Shown here: piece after piece, positions 36,282-45,135 of the stretch
Layout: each line of letters starts with the position of its first letter
Numbering within the stretch: position 1 is the first letter of the stretch
Assembly: GCF_004341625.1 (NCBI RefSeq)
Contig: NZ_SLZG01000020.1
Coordinates: 37,421 to 101,420 of the forward strand
Length of the DNA stretch: 64,000 nt
Source: Rhizobium sp. BK376
GTDB taxonomy: Bacteria > Pseudomonadota > Alphaproteobacteria > Rhizobiales > Rhizobiaceae
Direction of reading: 5' to 3'
Notes under the pieces: model-generated
Databases searched by the model: none
Told to the model about the DNA's origin: nothing
The model's input: only the letters and a program-made list of their open reading frames with translations
Made by a program: the position numbers and the translations under genes

Positions 36282-36789
36282 GCCCCCCGCCGGCTCACGC
36301 ACCCCGGCTTGAAATTCTCGCAACCAGCGCGTCGGCCTTGCCTTGAACGGCTCGATCCGACGATGGGTCTCATCGCGGCAAGGCATGCGGTCACGCCGAC
36401 ACCCTGGCCGCCTTTGCCGGCTCATGAATTGCGCGGACACCCGTCGCTCCTTTCGGACGTCGAGGCGATCTTGATGCCACTTCCGTTGGCGATCGCCACG
36501 AAAGCGCCCCGCCGGCAGCGACCCGCACAGGCTGTGCGCGAACGAAAATCACTCAATTTCGGTCACCCGCATGTCGCGACGTCACCATCTTTCGATAACA
36601 TCGTCTGACTGGAGGTGAGTACCCAAGGCCGCCGGGCTGACATTGCCGTGCGCGGGGGCCAATGCGAGAACGCTAATTCTCAAATTTGACGAAGGCATTG
36701 ACGCGGATCAATTCAAGGCGCCGGCGCGGGAATACAATGATCGGTCAAACTGTCACACCTTCGTTCGGTCTGACGCCCGGAGCCTTGCC
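36282..36789. other. Intergenic stretch with FixK box
   Basis: About 500 bases between divergent genes. Apart from the FixK box at 36698 nothing is recognised; the frames that run through it are not protein-like. Confidence 0.45.
36698..36711. promoter_or_regulatory. FNR/FixK box upstream of the VIT-like gene
   Basis: TTGACGCGGATCAA matches exactly, 79 bp before the ATG at 36790. Its position argues against the longer open frame beginning at 36643. Confidence 0.72.
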
Positions 36790-37488
36790 ATGAACGACGA
36801 CCATGACCAAACGGTGACCGATACGATCGCCACGTCCGAGCACGGATCATCGTTTCGGGAGGTGCTCGATCCCGTCGACCGTGCCGGCGAAATTCTTTTC
36901 GGACTGATCATGGTCATGACGTTCACCGGTTCGCTGAGCGTCGCCCAGGCCGGCAGCGCCGATATCAGGGTCATGCTCATCGGAGCGCTTAGCTGCAATC
37001 TGGCGTGGGGCATTATTGACGCGGTGATGTTCTTCACCAGTTCGATGGCCGGGCGGCGGCTGTCAAAGCAGACCGTTCAGGCTGTGCAGACCGCCGCCAA
37101 TGCCGGCAAAGCAAGGGCAATCATTGCAAGCGCGCTGCCTCCCCTTGTACTGCCGGCGCTTTCGGCCGGCGACCTCGAGCGAATTCGTCTGCATCTCGTC
37201 AACCTGCCGGCGGAAAAACTGCAGGTTCGGGTCCAAGCACAGGACCTTGCCGGTTCGTTGGCCGTGTTCTTACTGGTCTTCTTGCTCACCTTTCCGGTTG
37301 TCGCACCCTTCTTGTTCGTCAGCGATGCGGCGAGCGCCTTGCGTGCTTCCAACATGATCGGGATTGGACTGATGTTTGCGACGGGCTACGCCTTCGGCCG
37401 CCGTACCGGAGCACCCTGGCGAGGCGGGCTTGTGATGGTCGCGGTGGGCTTGGCCATGGTGGCGATCGCCATCGCCCTGGGCGGCTGA
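36790..37488 (+). CDS. VIT/CCC1-like membrane transporter
   Basis: A 232-residue protein with about five transmembrane helices. The first (LDPVDRAGEILFGLIMVMTFT) matches the Fe/Mn vacuolar-transporter (VIT1/CCC1) family, followed by GALSCNLAWGIIDAVMFF in helix 2 and a charged cytoplasmic loop. The family moves Fe2+ or Mn2+ out of the cytoplasm, but the metal here is inferred only. The ATG at 36790 is consistent with the upstream FixK box. Metal export in a microaerobic set fits the nia gene at 45136. Confidence 0.75.
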   Translation: MNDDHDQTVTDTIATSEHGSSFREVLDPVDRAGEILFGLIMVMTFTGSLSVAQAGSADIRVMLIGALSCNLAWGIIDAVMFFTSSMAGRRLSKQTVQAVQTAANAGKARAIIASALPPLVLPALSAGDLERIRLHLVNLPAEKLQVRVQAQDLAGSLAVFLLVFLLTFPVVAPFLFVSDAASALRASNMIGIGLMFATGYAFGRRTGAPWRGGLVMVAVGLAMVAIAIALGG

Positions 37489-37749
37489 GATCGTCCGCCG
37501 GTAACAAACCGCAAGAGAGACCCGGCCAAAGATTGAAGAACGACGAAAATGCAAGCGCAAGGCTGCGAGCCATGCGGGTGCCGGGCCGATCTCGTAGCGC
37601 GTCGGCAAGGCGCTGCCCATGCTGCAACATGTTCGGCGACCCTGGCTTTTCGTTTCGTCCGAGGACGGCTCAGTCATTCATCGATAACCCTCGATGATCG
37701 ACGCAAGCCTGGCCTGAAGCCGTGGACCAGCTGTTTCCGTTGCGGTCGA

Positions 37750-39336
37750 TCAAAGCGGAGAGACAGCGGAAATTTGGCTATCGGGTGTTGCTAGATTTTT
37801 ACCGGGCGCCTGCGCTTTCGTCAGCTGCAGGATCTCCTCGACAAGCGTCAATGGAGGTAAAGCGGCGTGGAGCTGCCGCCATTCGGCGGCATCTGCGCGG
37901 TGAGACAGCTGGTGCGCCAGGATATCCACCGTCGCGTCGGAAGGGCCGCCGATCCGTGCCGCAACGCGCTGCCAAAGCACTGCTGGATCTGCCTCCAGCC
38001 AATAGGCCGAAAAGCGATGATGGCCTTCCGCGGCCGCCTCTTCGATCATGCGACGATTGGCGGGCCGGTCGAAGACCGCATCGGCGACGGCCGAACCGCC
38101 TTGCGCAAGGATAAGGCGAGCTCGCCAGGCCATCTCCTGATAGACTTTCGCCGAAATCTCCGGTCGGTAGGCGGCCGGCGGCAGCCTCGTCTCCACCGGT
38201 ACCCCGTGCATCGCTTTGCGGATGCGGTCGCTTTCAATGATGCGCGCGCCCGGCGCAAGGCTGATGCGCGGCGCCAGGATTTCGGCTATTGTGGTCTTTC
38301 CCGATCCGCTCAGGCCACCGATGGCGATGAGCTGTGGCGGCACAGATTCCAGCAGTGACCGTGCCAGCCCGAAATAGGAACGCGCCTCTCCGGACAGCGT
38401 CGCTGCCTCATCGCCGGCATCTTCCGCCTGCGTGGCGATCACATGTGCTCGCACGGCCGCGCGCAACGCGATGAAGAAGGGCAGCGCGGCAAAGCCATCC
38501 TCTTCGTCCGTCTCATCAAGATACCGGTTCATCACGAGATTGGCGAATTCGAGGGTTCCGCGATGCCAGAGATCCATCAGCAAGAAAGCAAGGTCGTAAA
38601 GGACGTCGGTCGTCGCGATCTGATCGTTGAATTCGATGCAGTCGAACAGACATGGCTCGCCATCAAGCAGAAAGATGTTGCGCAGGTGCAGGTCGCCATG
38701 ACACCGCCGCACCTTGCCGGCCCGCTCCCGTTGGTCCAGCAGGTCGGAAAGCCGACGCAGGCACCGGTCGAAAGCAACCGTCAGTTCGCCGACCTCCTCG
38801 GTTGTAAAAACATGGCTGGTCGCAAATCCCGCAGCGTTGATTTTCAGCACCGAAGCAATATTGGCTGCACCGCCCGCCTCGTGGATCACGGGGGCGCCGC
38901 GGTGGAACCGGGCGATCGATTTTGCAAGCGAGGTCATCATCGATGGCGTCAACCCGCCTGACATCGCAATATGATCAAGCAACTGCGACTGATCGAAGCG
39001 CTGCATCTCCACAAGGGCATCGAGCAACTGCCCCTGGCCGTCGAGCGCAAGAACGCCCTGTCTCTCCCGGGTGATGGTCCTGACGCCGAGATAGATGCCG
39101 GGCGCTGTCTTCCTGTTCAGTTCCACTTCCTTGCGGCATGCCGCCAACCGTATCTCCGCCGAGGAAAAATCCACATAAGGCAGCTTCACGGCGCGCTTCA
39201 GCTTGTAGGCCCGATCCCCCACGAGAAAAATACGTGATATATGCGTCTCGATGGTTTCGACGGGTCCCGCAGTCCGGGACAAGACGTCGTCCAGGAAGGA
39301 AATGGTTGCGGACTGGTCTTGCGTGATCATCTGCAA
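37750..39336 (-). CDS. COG2187/COG0645 bifunctional kinase-like protein (APH-like plus P-loop AAA)
   Basis: A 528-residue protein. Residues ~1-345 are an APH-like domain (IETHISRIFLVGDRAYKLKRAV, CHGDLHLRNIFLLDG with the catalytic HGDLH, and DCIEFND). Residues ~350-515 are a P-loop kinase domain with GGLSGSGKTTIAEIL and IIESDRIRK. It is the full-length paralogue of 28194-29219. The role is unknown; relatives sit near stress genes. It is divergent from cysQ and shares with it a perfect FixK box placed midway. Confidence 0.87.
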   Translation of the reverse strand: MQMITQDQSATISFLDDVLSRTAGPVETIETHISRIFLVGDRAYKLKRAVKLPYVDFSSAEIRLAACRKEVELNRKTAPGIYLGVRTITRERQGVLALDGQGQLLDALVEMQRFDQSQLLDHIAMSGGLTPSMMTSLAKSIARFHRGAPVIHEAGGAANIASVLKINAAGFATSHVFTTEEVGELTVAFDRCLRRLSDLLDQRERAGKVRRCHGDLHLRNIFLLDGEPCLFDCIEFNDQIATTDVLYDLAFLLMDLWHRGTLEFANLVMNRYLDETDEEDGFAALPFFIALRAAVRAHVIATQAEDAGDEAATLSGEARSYFGLARSLLESVPPQLIAIGGLSGSGKTTIAEILAPRISLAPGARIIESDRIRKAMHGVPVETRLPPAAYRPEISAKVYQEMAWRARLILAQGGSAVADAVFDRPANRRMIEEAAAEGHHRFSAYWLEADPAVLWQRVAARIGGPSDATVDILAHQLSHRADAAEWRQLHAALPPLTLVEEILQLTKAQAPGKNLATPDSQISAVSPL

Positions 39337-39393
39337 TCCTCTGAGTTACCCTGGCTGCGCCGGCAAGACTGCCGCAGCGGCGGAGGGAACGCT

Positions 39394-39407
39394 TTGACCC
39401 GCATCAA
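39394..39407. promoter_or_regulatory. FNR/FixK box shared by divergent kinase-like gene and cysQ
   Basis: TTGACCCGCATCAA matches exactly, 58 bp from the kinase-like ATG (39336) and 53 bp from the cysQ ATG (39460). Confidence 0.78.
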
Positions 39408-39459
39408 TGATCGAACCGAAACGACATCATAAAGTGAGATACCGTTCGACCGATGGGAA

Positions 39460-40308
39460 ATGACGATGGATCTGTCCGCGAGAAGCCAGCTTGTCGAAAC
39501 ACTGATCCCGATCATTCGTAAGGCCGGAAAGGCCGCGCTCAGGCTGCAGCACGACGGGCTCGCCGTCATGACCAAGGAAGACGGCTCGCCGGTGACCACA
39601 GCCGATCTTGCCAGCAACGAGATCCTTCGCGCTGGATGCCAGGCATTGTTTCCGGACATCGCCGTTATCAGCGAGGAAGACTCCCCTGCCATGGGAACGG
39701 GCAAGAGCACGAACGACACGTTCTTCCTGATCGATCCGCTCGATGGCACCAAGGAATTCATGAATGGCCGCGAGGAATTTGCCGTCAATGTCGCGCTTGT
39801 CGAGTCCGGACGCGCCAGCGTCGGGCTGATCTATGCGCCTGCCTGCGACCGGCTCTTCTTCTCCCACGGTCCCGGGCGCGCCTTTGAACGAACCGCCGGT
39901 CGGCGCCGCAATCTCCCTTACCGCCCTCCTGCCGGGCGTCAGCTGAACGCCCTCATCAGCCGCTCGCACTGCGATCCGCAGACCCTTGCGCTCCTTAAAA
40001 TCCTGCAACCCTGCAAAGTGCGGGAAATGGGCTCTTCGCTGAAATTCGCGCTTGTGGCCGCCGCGGAAGCTGACGTCTACCTGCGGCTTGGTCCTACAAT
40101 GGCCTGGGATCGTGCCGCCGGCCAGGCAATCGTCGAGGCAGCTGGCGGCGTTGTCTTGCAGGCGGACGGATCGCCGCTTCGTTACGGCCCTGACAGGAAC
40201 GTCAAAGTGGACGGTTTCTTTGCGACACGCACGCCGCAGCTTGCGGAGCGAGTGATCGCCGCCATAAGGACGCTCGAAAGCGGATCCGCGGTCGCCTTTC
40301 CGCAATAA
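39460..40308 (+). CDS. cysQ: CysQ-type 3'(2'),5'-bisphosphate nucleotidase
   Basis: A 282-residue inositol-monophosphatase-fold enzyme: EEDSP, the metal-binding DPLDGTKEF and WDRAAGQAIVEAAGG motifs in order. It should dephosphorylate PAP/PAPS to AMP/APS and so control sulfate assimilation and remove toxic PAP. It starts at the first ATG after GGGAA; a second ATG two codons in is possible. The shared FixK box suggests microaerobic induction, an unusual setting for cysQ. Confidence 0.92.
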   Translation: MTMDLSARSQLVETLIPIIRKAGKAALRLQHDGLAVMTKEDGSPVTTADLASNEILRAGCQALFPDIAVISEEDSPAMGTGKSTNDTFFLIDPLDGTKEFMNGREEFAVNVALVESGRASVGLIYAPACDRLFFSHGPGRAFERTAGRRRNLPYRPPAGRQLNALISRSHCDPQTLALLKILQPCKVREMGSSLKFALVAAAEADVYLRLGPTMAWDRAAGQAIVEAAGGVVLQADGSPLRYGPDRNVKVDGFFATRTPQLAERVIAAIRTLESGSAVAFPQ

Positions 40309-40533
40309 CGCGATCTGTCGGCGCGTGGGACCGCTGCCCGCTCGGGCACCCGACCGAAAGGGCGCTACCGCGTGTTGTCACGCCGGATTGGCAACCCGGA
40401 AGGGGTCTGGCATGCCATGGTCTGCTGCCACGTTCACGGTCCGTTCAGCAAAGCTGGCTTCCTGCCTATCTTGTCCGGAACGGCTTGTCCGATCAGGCGT
40501 TTTAACGTCGTCCAACCTCTTTTGAGATCCGTG

Positions 40534-40719
40534 ATGTCCCTGGCTTTCCTTGTTGGAATTGCGACTGTGTTTTTATCGCTTCTCGGAGCGACGGTCGTCG
40601 CGCTGACGTGGAGCAACGAGATTTGGCTCGCTGGGACGACCGCGCTTTGGTACGGGGTCGCTTTGCTTATGGTGGCCGGCTTCATTCGCCACTGCGTGAC
40701 CCCCGTTCGATCACGTTGA
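40534..40719 (+). CDS. Small two-helix membrane protein
   Basis: A 61-residue hydrophobic peptide with two predicted transmembrane helices (about 4-24 and 33-53) and a short basic tail. The frame continues upstream to 40372, but that part is not protein-like. GAGATCC provides only a weak ribosome site. Possibly co-transcribed with cysQ 225 bp upstream. No family recognised. Confidence 0.45.
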   Translation: MSLAFLVGIATVFLSLLGATVVALTWSNEIWLAGTTALWYGVALLMVAGFIRHCVTPVRSR

Positions 40720-40775
40720 CTTGATTGTAGTCGCTCTCTTTACGTCCATCGAAGGATCGACCAAGCCGCCCTGCG

Positions 40776-42887
40776 CTATTCGACCATCGCTTTTCCGGGC
40801 AGAGCCTCGTATGGATCCGCGGACGCAAGGTCTGCCGACGTTGCTTTCGTCCCCGGCATGATTTCAAACCGCGGATCGAAATCGACCATGGCGGAGGCGA
40901 GTTGCTTCAGGACGTCTACGTCTCCCCGGACCTTCGCCGTTCCGTCCGCGATCTGTTGCTCCAGCGTCTTCCTGCCCATCATGGTCTGTTCCAGGTCGGA
41001 TCGATTGATGGTGAGCGTGAGGTCCGCGTTTTCTGACTGGAAGCCTTTGATGTTGGTCAGCGTGGCATTTTCCAATTCGACGATGAACGTCTCGCGGTTG
41101 TCGGGCGTCTGCAAGTTGATGGCAAAACGCATGCCTTCCGCCTTGCGGCTGTCCATCCTGATGCCGAGGAAATTGAGAAACAGTTCGGTCGACATCGCGC
41201 GGATGACATCCGGACTGCTTGAATCGGCGGCTTCGCCCTTCGGGATTCCGGATCGCAATTCGTATGCGGCGGCAAGGAAGCTGTTTCGAAGGCCCGGGTT
41301 TTCCTGCTGGTAGCCGATCTGTTCGAAAATGTCGGCCAGAAGGTCCTTGGCGCTTGCGTTATGGGGTTCAGCCTGGACCAGCTTGTTTACGATTTCCACC
41401 GCCAGCAGATAATTGCCGGCATCATGCAATTCCCGCCCGCGAACGAGGATCCGTTCGCTGCCGCCCATCATCTCGACGTAGAGAGGCGCCGAATCTTCAG
41501 GCGAAAGCGGAATGAGCGTCGCCGGATTGCAATCCCAGAAGCCGAGGTAGCGTTGGATAACGCCTCTGGAATTATGCTGCGGCGATCCATGGTAGCCACG
41601 ACAGTACCATTTGTCCTGTAATCCCTTGGGAACCTCGTAGACATTGTGAATGTTGCTGATCGTCACGCCCTGGTTGGCAAGATGAAGCACCTGGTTATTC
41701 ATATTGGCATAAAGATCACGTTGGGCTCGAAGGACGTCCTGAACGCGCTGATTTCCCCATCGCGGCCAATGATGAGACGCAAACATGACATCAGCCTCCA
41801 GTCCGAAGCGATACAGCGCTTCGGCGATATATTTGGACCAGGCGAGCGGGTCGCGGACCTGTGCGCCACGCAGCGTGTAGATGTTATGAAGGGAAGCGAT
41901 GACGTTCTCAGCCATCCACAACGCCTTCAGATCCGGAAGGTAGGTATTCATCTCGCGCGGCGCTTCCGTATTCGGCGTGTTCTGAAAAATCATGCGGACA
42001 CCGTCCACGTCAAATTCCTCTATGGGTTCGCTGACAAGGCGCGTCGGTGCGATCAGGCCGGTGGCGCCAGCAGATATTGCCTGCCCCAGTCCCTGTCCGA
42101 CGTAACCATGGGGAGCGGCCGTCAGCAGCAGCCCATATTGATAGAACAGTCGCCTGTTCATTGCGTTGCCCGCATAAACATTTTCGGAAACTGTAAAGTT
42201 CATGAAGTCGACGGGAGCAATGACGGGAACCTTGCCCGAACGGACGTCGTCTTCATCGAGTATGCCGCGCACACCGCCCCAGTGATCGCCGTGCGTGTGG
42301 GAGTAGATCACGGCGGAGATCGGCAGGTTCTCACCTTTGTGATCTTGGAAAAGCTTCCACGAAGCGCGTGCGGTCTCGGCGGTCACCAGCGGATCGAATA
42401 CGATCCATCCAGTCCGGCCACGAACGAAGGTTATGTTCGACAGATCAAAGCCGCGCACCTGATAAATGCCAGGGATTACTTCATAAAGCCCGTAGTTGTT
42501 GTTGAGCCTGGAAATGCGGTGCAGCGAGGGATGAATACTGTCGAATTCTGCCTCCTGGTCGAGAAATTTAAACCGGTTCATGTCCCACGCGACGTGCCCG
42601 GCATCGGCTGCGATCGTCATTTCCTCCATGGGAGCAATCAGGCCCTTCTGCTGTTCCTCGAAATCCTGGGTGTCGCTGAACGGAAGTTCGATACGAGCCC
42701 TGTTCAGCACCTCCAGCGTGAATCTCGACGGTGCCTTGCCTTTCGGATGAAAGTGTCCGTCAAGCGGAGGCAGCATGTCCCGCTCCTGCGCCCGTGCCGA
42801 CGTCTCGTCAAAGACGAGTCTTCCCGACAAGGCGAAGGCTGTTCCGATCGCAGGCAGGGATTGCATGAATTCGCGCCGAGTAGACAT
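40776..42887 (-). CDS. Tat-exported metallo-beta-lactamase-type alkylsulfatase (SdsA1-like)
   Basis: A 703-residue protein. The N-terminus MSTRREFMQSLPAIGTAFAL is a Tat-type signal (S/T-R-R-x-F). The MBL domain has the zinc motif YSHTHGDHWGG and a second histidine/aspartate set (ASHHWPRWGN). A dimerisation region and C-terminal SCP2-like domain (from about 580) complete the layout of secondary alkylsulfatases such as SdsA1, which hydrolyse primary alkyl sulfates in the periplasm. A FixK box lies 185 bp upstream, with no other gene between. Confidence 0.9.
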   Translation of the reverse strand: MSTRREFMQSLPAIGTAFALSGRLVFDETSARAQERDMLPPLDGHFHPKGKAPSRFTLEVLNRARIELPFSDTQDFEEQQKGLIAPMEEMTIAADAGHVAWDMNRFKFLDQEAEFDSIHPSLHRISRLNNNYGLYEVIPGIYQVRGFDLSNITFVRGRTGWIVFDPLVTAETARASWKLFQDHKGENLPISAVIYSHTHGDHWGGVRGILDEDDVRSGKVPVIAPVDFMNFTVSENVYAGNAMNRRLFYQYGLLLTAAPHGYVGQGLGQAISAGATGLIAPTRLVSEPIEEFDVDGVRMIFQNTPNTEAPREMNTYLPDLKALWMAENVIASLHNIYTLRGAQVRDPLAWSKYIAEALYRFGLEADVMFASHHWPRWGNQRVQDVLRAQRDLYANMNNQVLHLANQGVTISNIHNVYEVPKGLQDKWYCRGYHGSPQHNSRGVIQRYLGFWDCNPATLIPLSPEDSAPLYVEMMGGSERILVRGRELHDAGNYLLAVEIVNKLVQAEPHNASAKDLLADIFEQIGYQQENPGLRNSFLAAAYELRSGIPKGEAADSSSPDVIRAMSTELFLNFLGIRMDSRKAEGMRFAINLQTPDNRETFIVELENATLTNIKGFQSENADLTLTINRSDLEQTMMGRKTLEQQIADGTAKVRGDVDVLKQLASAMVDFDPRFEIMPGTKATSADLASADPYEALPGKAMVE

Positions 42888-43384
42888 ATCAATTGTCCTC
42901 CTTAAAGTGATAGGCTTGCTATGGCTGCACTGAGCGAAACTGGCATGAGGGAGATGCGCTCCCGGTCAGACGGGAGAATGCCGTCTCGACCATCCTCGAT
43001 CGCCGTGAACTGCCTCAGGAACAGCCGGCGATACCCCCAAATAAACATAGCTTTGGAAGCGGCAGCCCCGGTTGATCCAAATCAATGGATTTGTCTGTAA
43101 ACGCAAAGAAGATACGATGCTCGCTGGACCGAAGCCTTGCCTTTGCCGCCATTGCTGTCGACGGCGCGGCAAAGCGGATATCGAATTCCCGCGATCCCTG
43201 ATCCTGTCGGCCCATCATCTGCAGCGGAACGCGCCTGCATCGGCCGGAAGGTTGGCGGTGCGGTCGAAAGCGACGGAGCGACGGGTGATCCGCGCTGCTT
43301 GTGCCTGCGGCGGTCCCTTTCTGGAGGGTCGCCCGAGGCTCAGTGAAAGATGCGTTGATTAGACCGGCAATTCATCAACCCCGC
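42888..43384. other. Intergenic stretch with FixK box
   Basis: About 500 bases between the porin 3' end and the sulfatase start. The FixK box at 43072 is the only feature recognised. Confidence 0.5.
43072..43085. promoter_or_regulatory. FNR/FixK box upstream of the alkylsulfatase gene
   Basis: TTGATCCAAATCAA matches exactly. Its distance of 185 bp from the sulfatase ATG is longer than for the other boxes, so the true target is less clear. Confidence 0.65.
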
Positions 43385-44740
43385 CTAGAAGGTTGCCGCG
43401 GCTCGAAACCCAAAGATCGCGGCGTTCTTTATCCGCGTATTAGGCTTGTCCGGATCAGCGGCGTTGCCGCCAGGCCGGATGACATATTGAAAAAAGGGTT
43501 GTGCAGACAGCCATGGGGTGACCGCGGCCTGATATGTCGTTTCGATCACCGCTTCCGAACTCGGAACCGGCTGTGACGCTCCAGTGAAAGCGTTCTGAGC
43601 GTTGACCAGATCCGCCAGACCCGAGCTCATGCTGGCATAGGCAAAGCTGACGCCGGCGGTGTCGTCGTCACGCCCCGGCAAAAGGCCCTTATAGGCAAGT
43701 CCGGTGTCAACATACCAGTTCATGCTGTTGCGCTGCTCCTCGGGTGCGATTGCCATACGGACGAAGCCGCTAAGGCCATTGCCGGTGCCCGACGATTCCT
43801 GCCAAAGGGTCTGATCGACAACGCCATAAAGGGCAAAGTTGCCGGAGAGCCGACGCGGGCTCCCGCTCGACAAGGGATCGGCCACGGAAACGCCGTTCGA
43901 TGCGGTGGAGAGGCTGTCGAACTCCTCCGAATTATACCAGGCACCGATCTTGTATGTGCCGGGCAGACCGGCATTCCCCTTCGCCGGCATATAGGCATAG
44001 GCCGCCTCGGCAATTGCAAGCACGCCATCTCCAACGGGAAACCCCAATCCATTGGCATTGCCGTTCGGGTCCGACCCGGTCGGACTGCCGTTGAAGACGG
44101 CGGCCTGCAACGTCCAGGCATCGTCAGGCTTGACGATGATCTGCGCGCCCGGAACAGCAAAGGGATAGGCCGGTCCTCCTCCGGGAAGATCGGAGGCAAA
44201 AATGCCGGGCCATCCGAATGTCGAGTTGACGAAAAGGCTGGCCGTGTTGCTGATCGCAAAATTTTGGTCCGCCAGAATTTGCCCGAGCTTTAGCGTTACC
44301 GCGCCATTCAAAAGGCTCTGCGACAGATAAAATTCTCCAAGCCTGAAGCCGGGGTCGGCTTCGACGGAGGTCACGGTCAGGAGATTGCCGATGTCCTTTC
44401 CAGACAGGCCCTGGCCCTGAATGGCATAGCCGGAAATATGGACGGCGCCGCCGGTCCAGCCTGCCAACCTGTCCATGTCGAAGTCGCCCTGTAATTGGAA
44501 GACGCCGTCATAAGCGGTTCCCCTTCTCACACCGCCTGATACGTTGCCGAGCACATCGCTGGTCTGCGACATGGTGAAAGTAATGCCTTCATCCCGCAGC
44601 CAGGTGCGATAGCCGTGCCAATCGCCGGTGAGCGTTGTTGCAGCGTAGGACGGCGGGGCCATATCGTCCGCCCTGCTTTGTGCCGCAAACACCGTCATCG
44701 CAAGGGCAACAGCTAAAGCGCCGACAGCCGGATTTTTCAT
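43385..44740 (-). CDS. OprB-type carbohydrate-selective porin
   Basis: A 451-residue outer-membrane protein with a cleavable signal peptide (MKNPAVGALAVALAMTVFAA then QSRADD). The mature part alternates in beta-barrel fashion, contains WHGYRTWLRDEGITFTMSQTS typical of OprB N-termini, and ends in a terminal phenylalanine (AAATF), the outer-membrane assembly signal. It should let sugars diffuse into the periplasm. The ATG at 44740 is chosen because it gives the signal peptide; the frame is open to 44971. No sugar transporter is adjacent. Confidence 0.87.
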   Translation of the reverse strand: MKNPAVGALAVALAMTVFAAQSRADDMAPPSYAATTLTGDWHGYRTWLRDEGITFTMSQTSDVLGNVSGGVRRGTAYDGVFQLQGDFDMDRLAGWTGGAVHISGYAIQGQGLSGKDIGNLLTVTSVEADPGFRLGEFYLSQSLLNGAVTLKLGQILADQNFAISNTASLFVNSTFGWPGIFASDLPGGGPAYPFAVPGAQIIVKPDDAWTLQAAVFNGSPTGSDPNGNANGLGFPVGDGVLAIAEAAYAYMPAKGNAGLPGTYKIGAWYNSEEFDSLSTASNGVSVADPLSSGSPRRLSGNFALYGVVDQTLWQESSGTGNGLSGFVRMAIAPEEQRNSMNWYVDTGLAYKGLLPGRDDDTAGVSFAYASMSSGLADLVNAQNAFTGASQPVPSSEAVIETTYQAAVTPWLSAQPFFQYVIRPGGNAADPDKPNTRIKNAAIFGFRAAATF

Positions 44741-45135
44741 AGGCTTCCTTTCAAAGAAAGTTCGAACTTGCTGCAAGCCAACGAGGGCAAGCGGATAAAG
44801 CATATTGTCGGTCATTGTCTGAGGTCGAAGCGCCATATATTTTTGGGGGCCGGCCAGTACACCGTCGATGCCGACGGGGAAAATCCTGGTGCAATAAACA
44901 CCTGGCGGCACGGCATTTCGCGCGAACCGATCCATCGAACTCTCCAATCGACGTTTGGCGCTGCGATGCACCGGTCAGGCTTTCAGTGGTCACACGGGTA
45001 CCAAACTCACGCCTTGGCAGCAAGGCCGTGCCGCCCGTTGATACATGTCAACGCGCCCGGCCGATAAGTGCCCCACCATGGCTGTCGCGCGAGATGTAGA
45101 CACAAAACATGCGCCGCGCCAAGGCTGGAACTGAC
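44741..45135. other. Intergenic stretch between porin and nia with FixK box
   Basis: About 395 bases; no gene recognised apart from the FixK box at 45038. Confidence 0.45.
45038..45051. promoter_or_regulatory. FNR/FixK box upstream of nia
   Basis: TTGATACATGTCAA matches exactly, 84 bp before the preferred nia start. Confidence 0.74.

Noticed and set aside
35658..36608. Highly charged plus frame opposite DUF2254 gene
   Set aside because: Arg/Asp/Lys-rich reading typical of the antisense of a membrane protein.
41646..42905. 419-codon plus frame opposite the alkylsulfatase
   Set aside because: Antisense to a protein with zinc motif and Tat signal; no recognisable domain.
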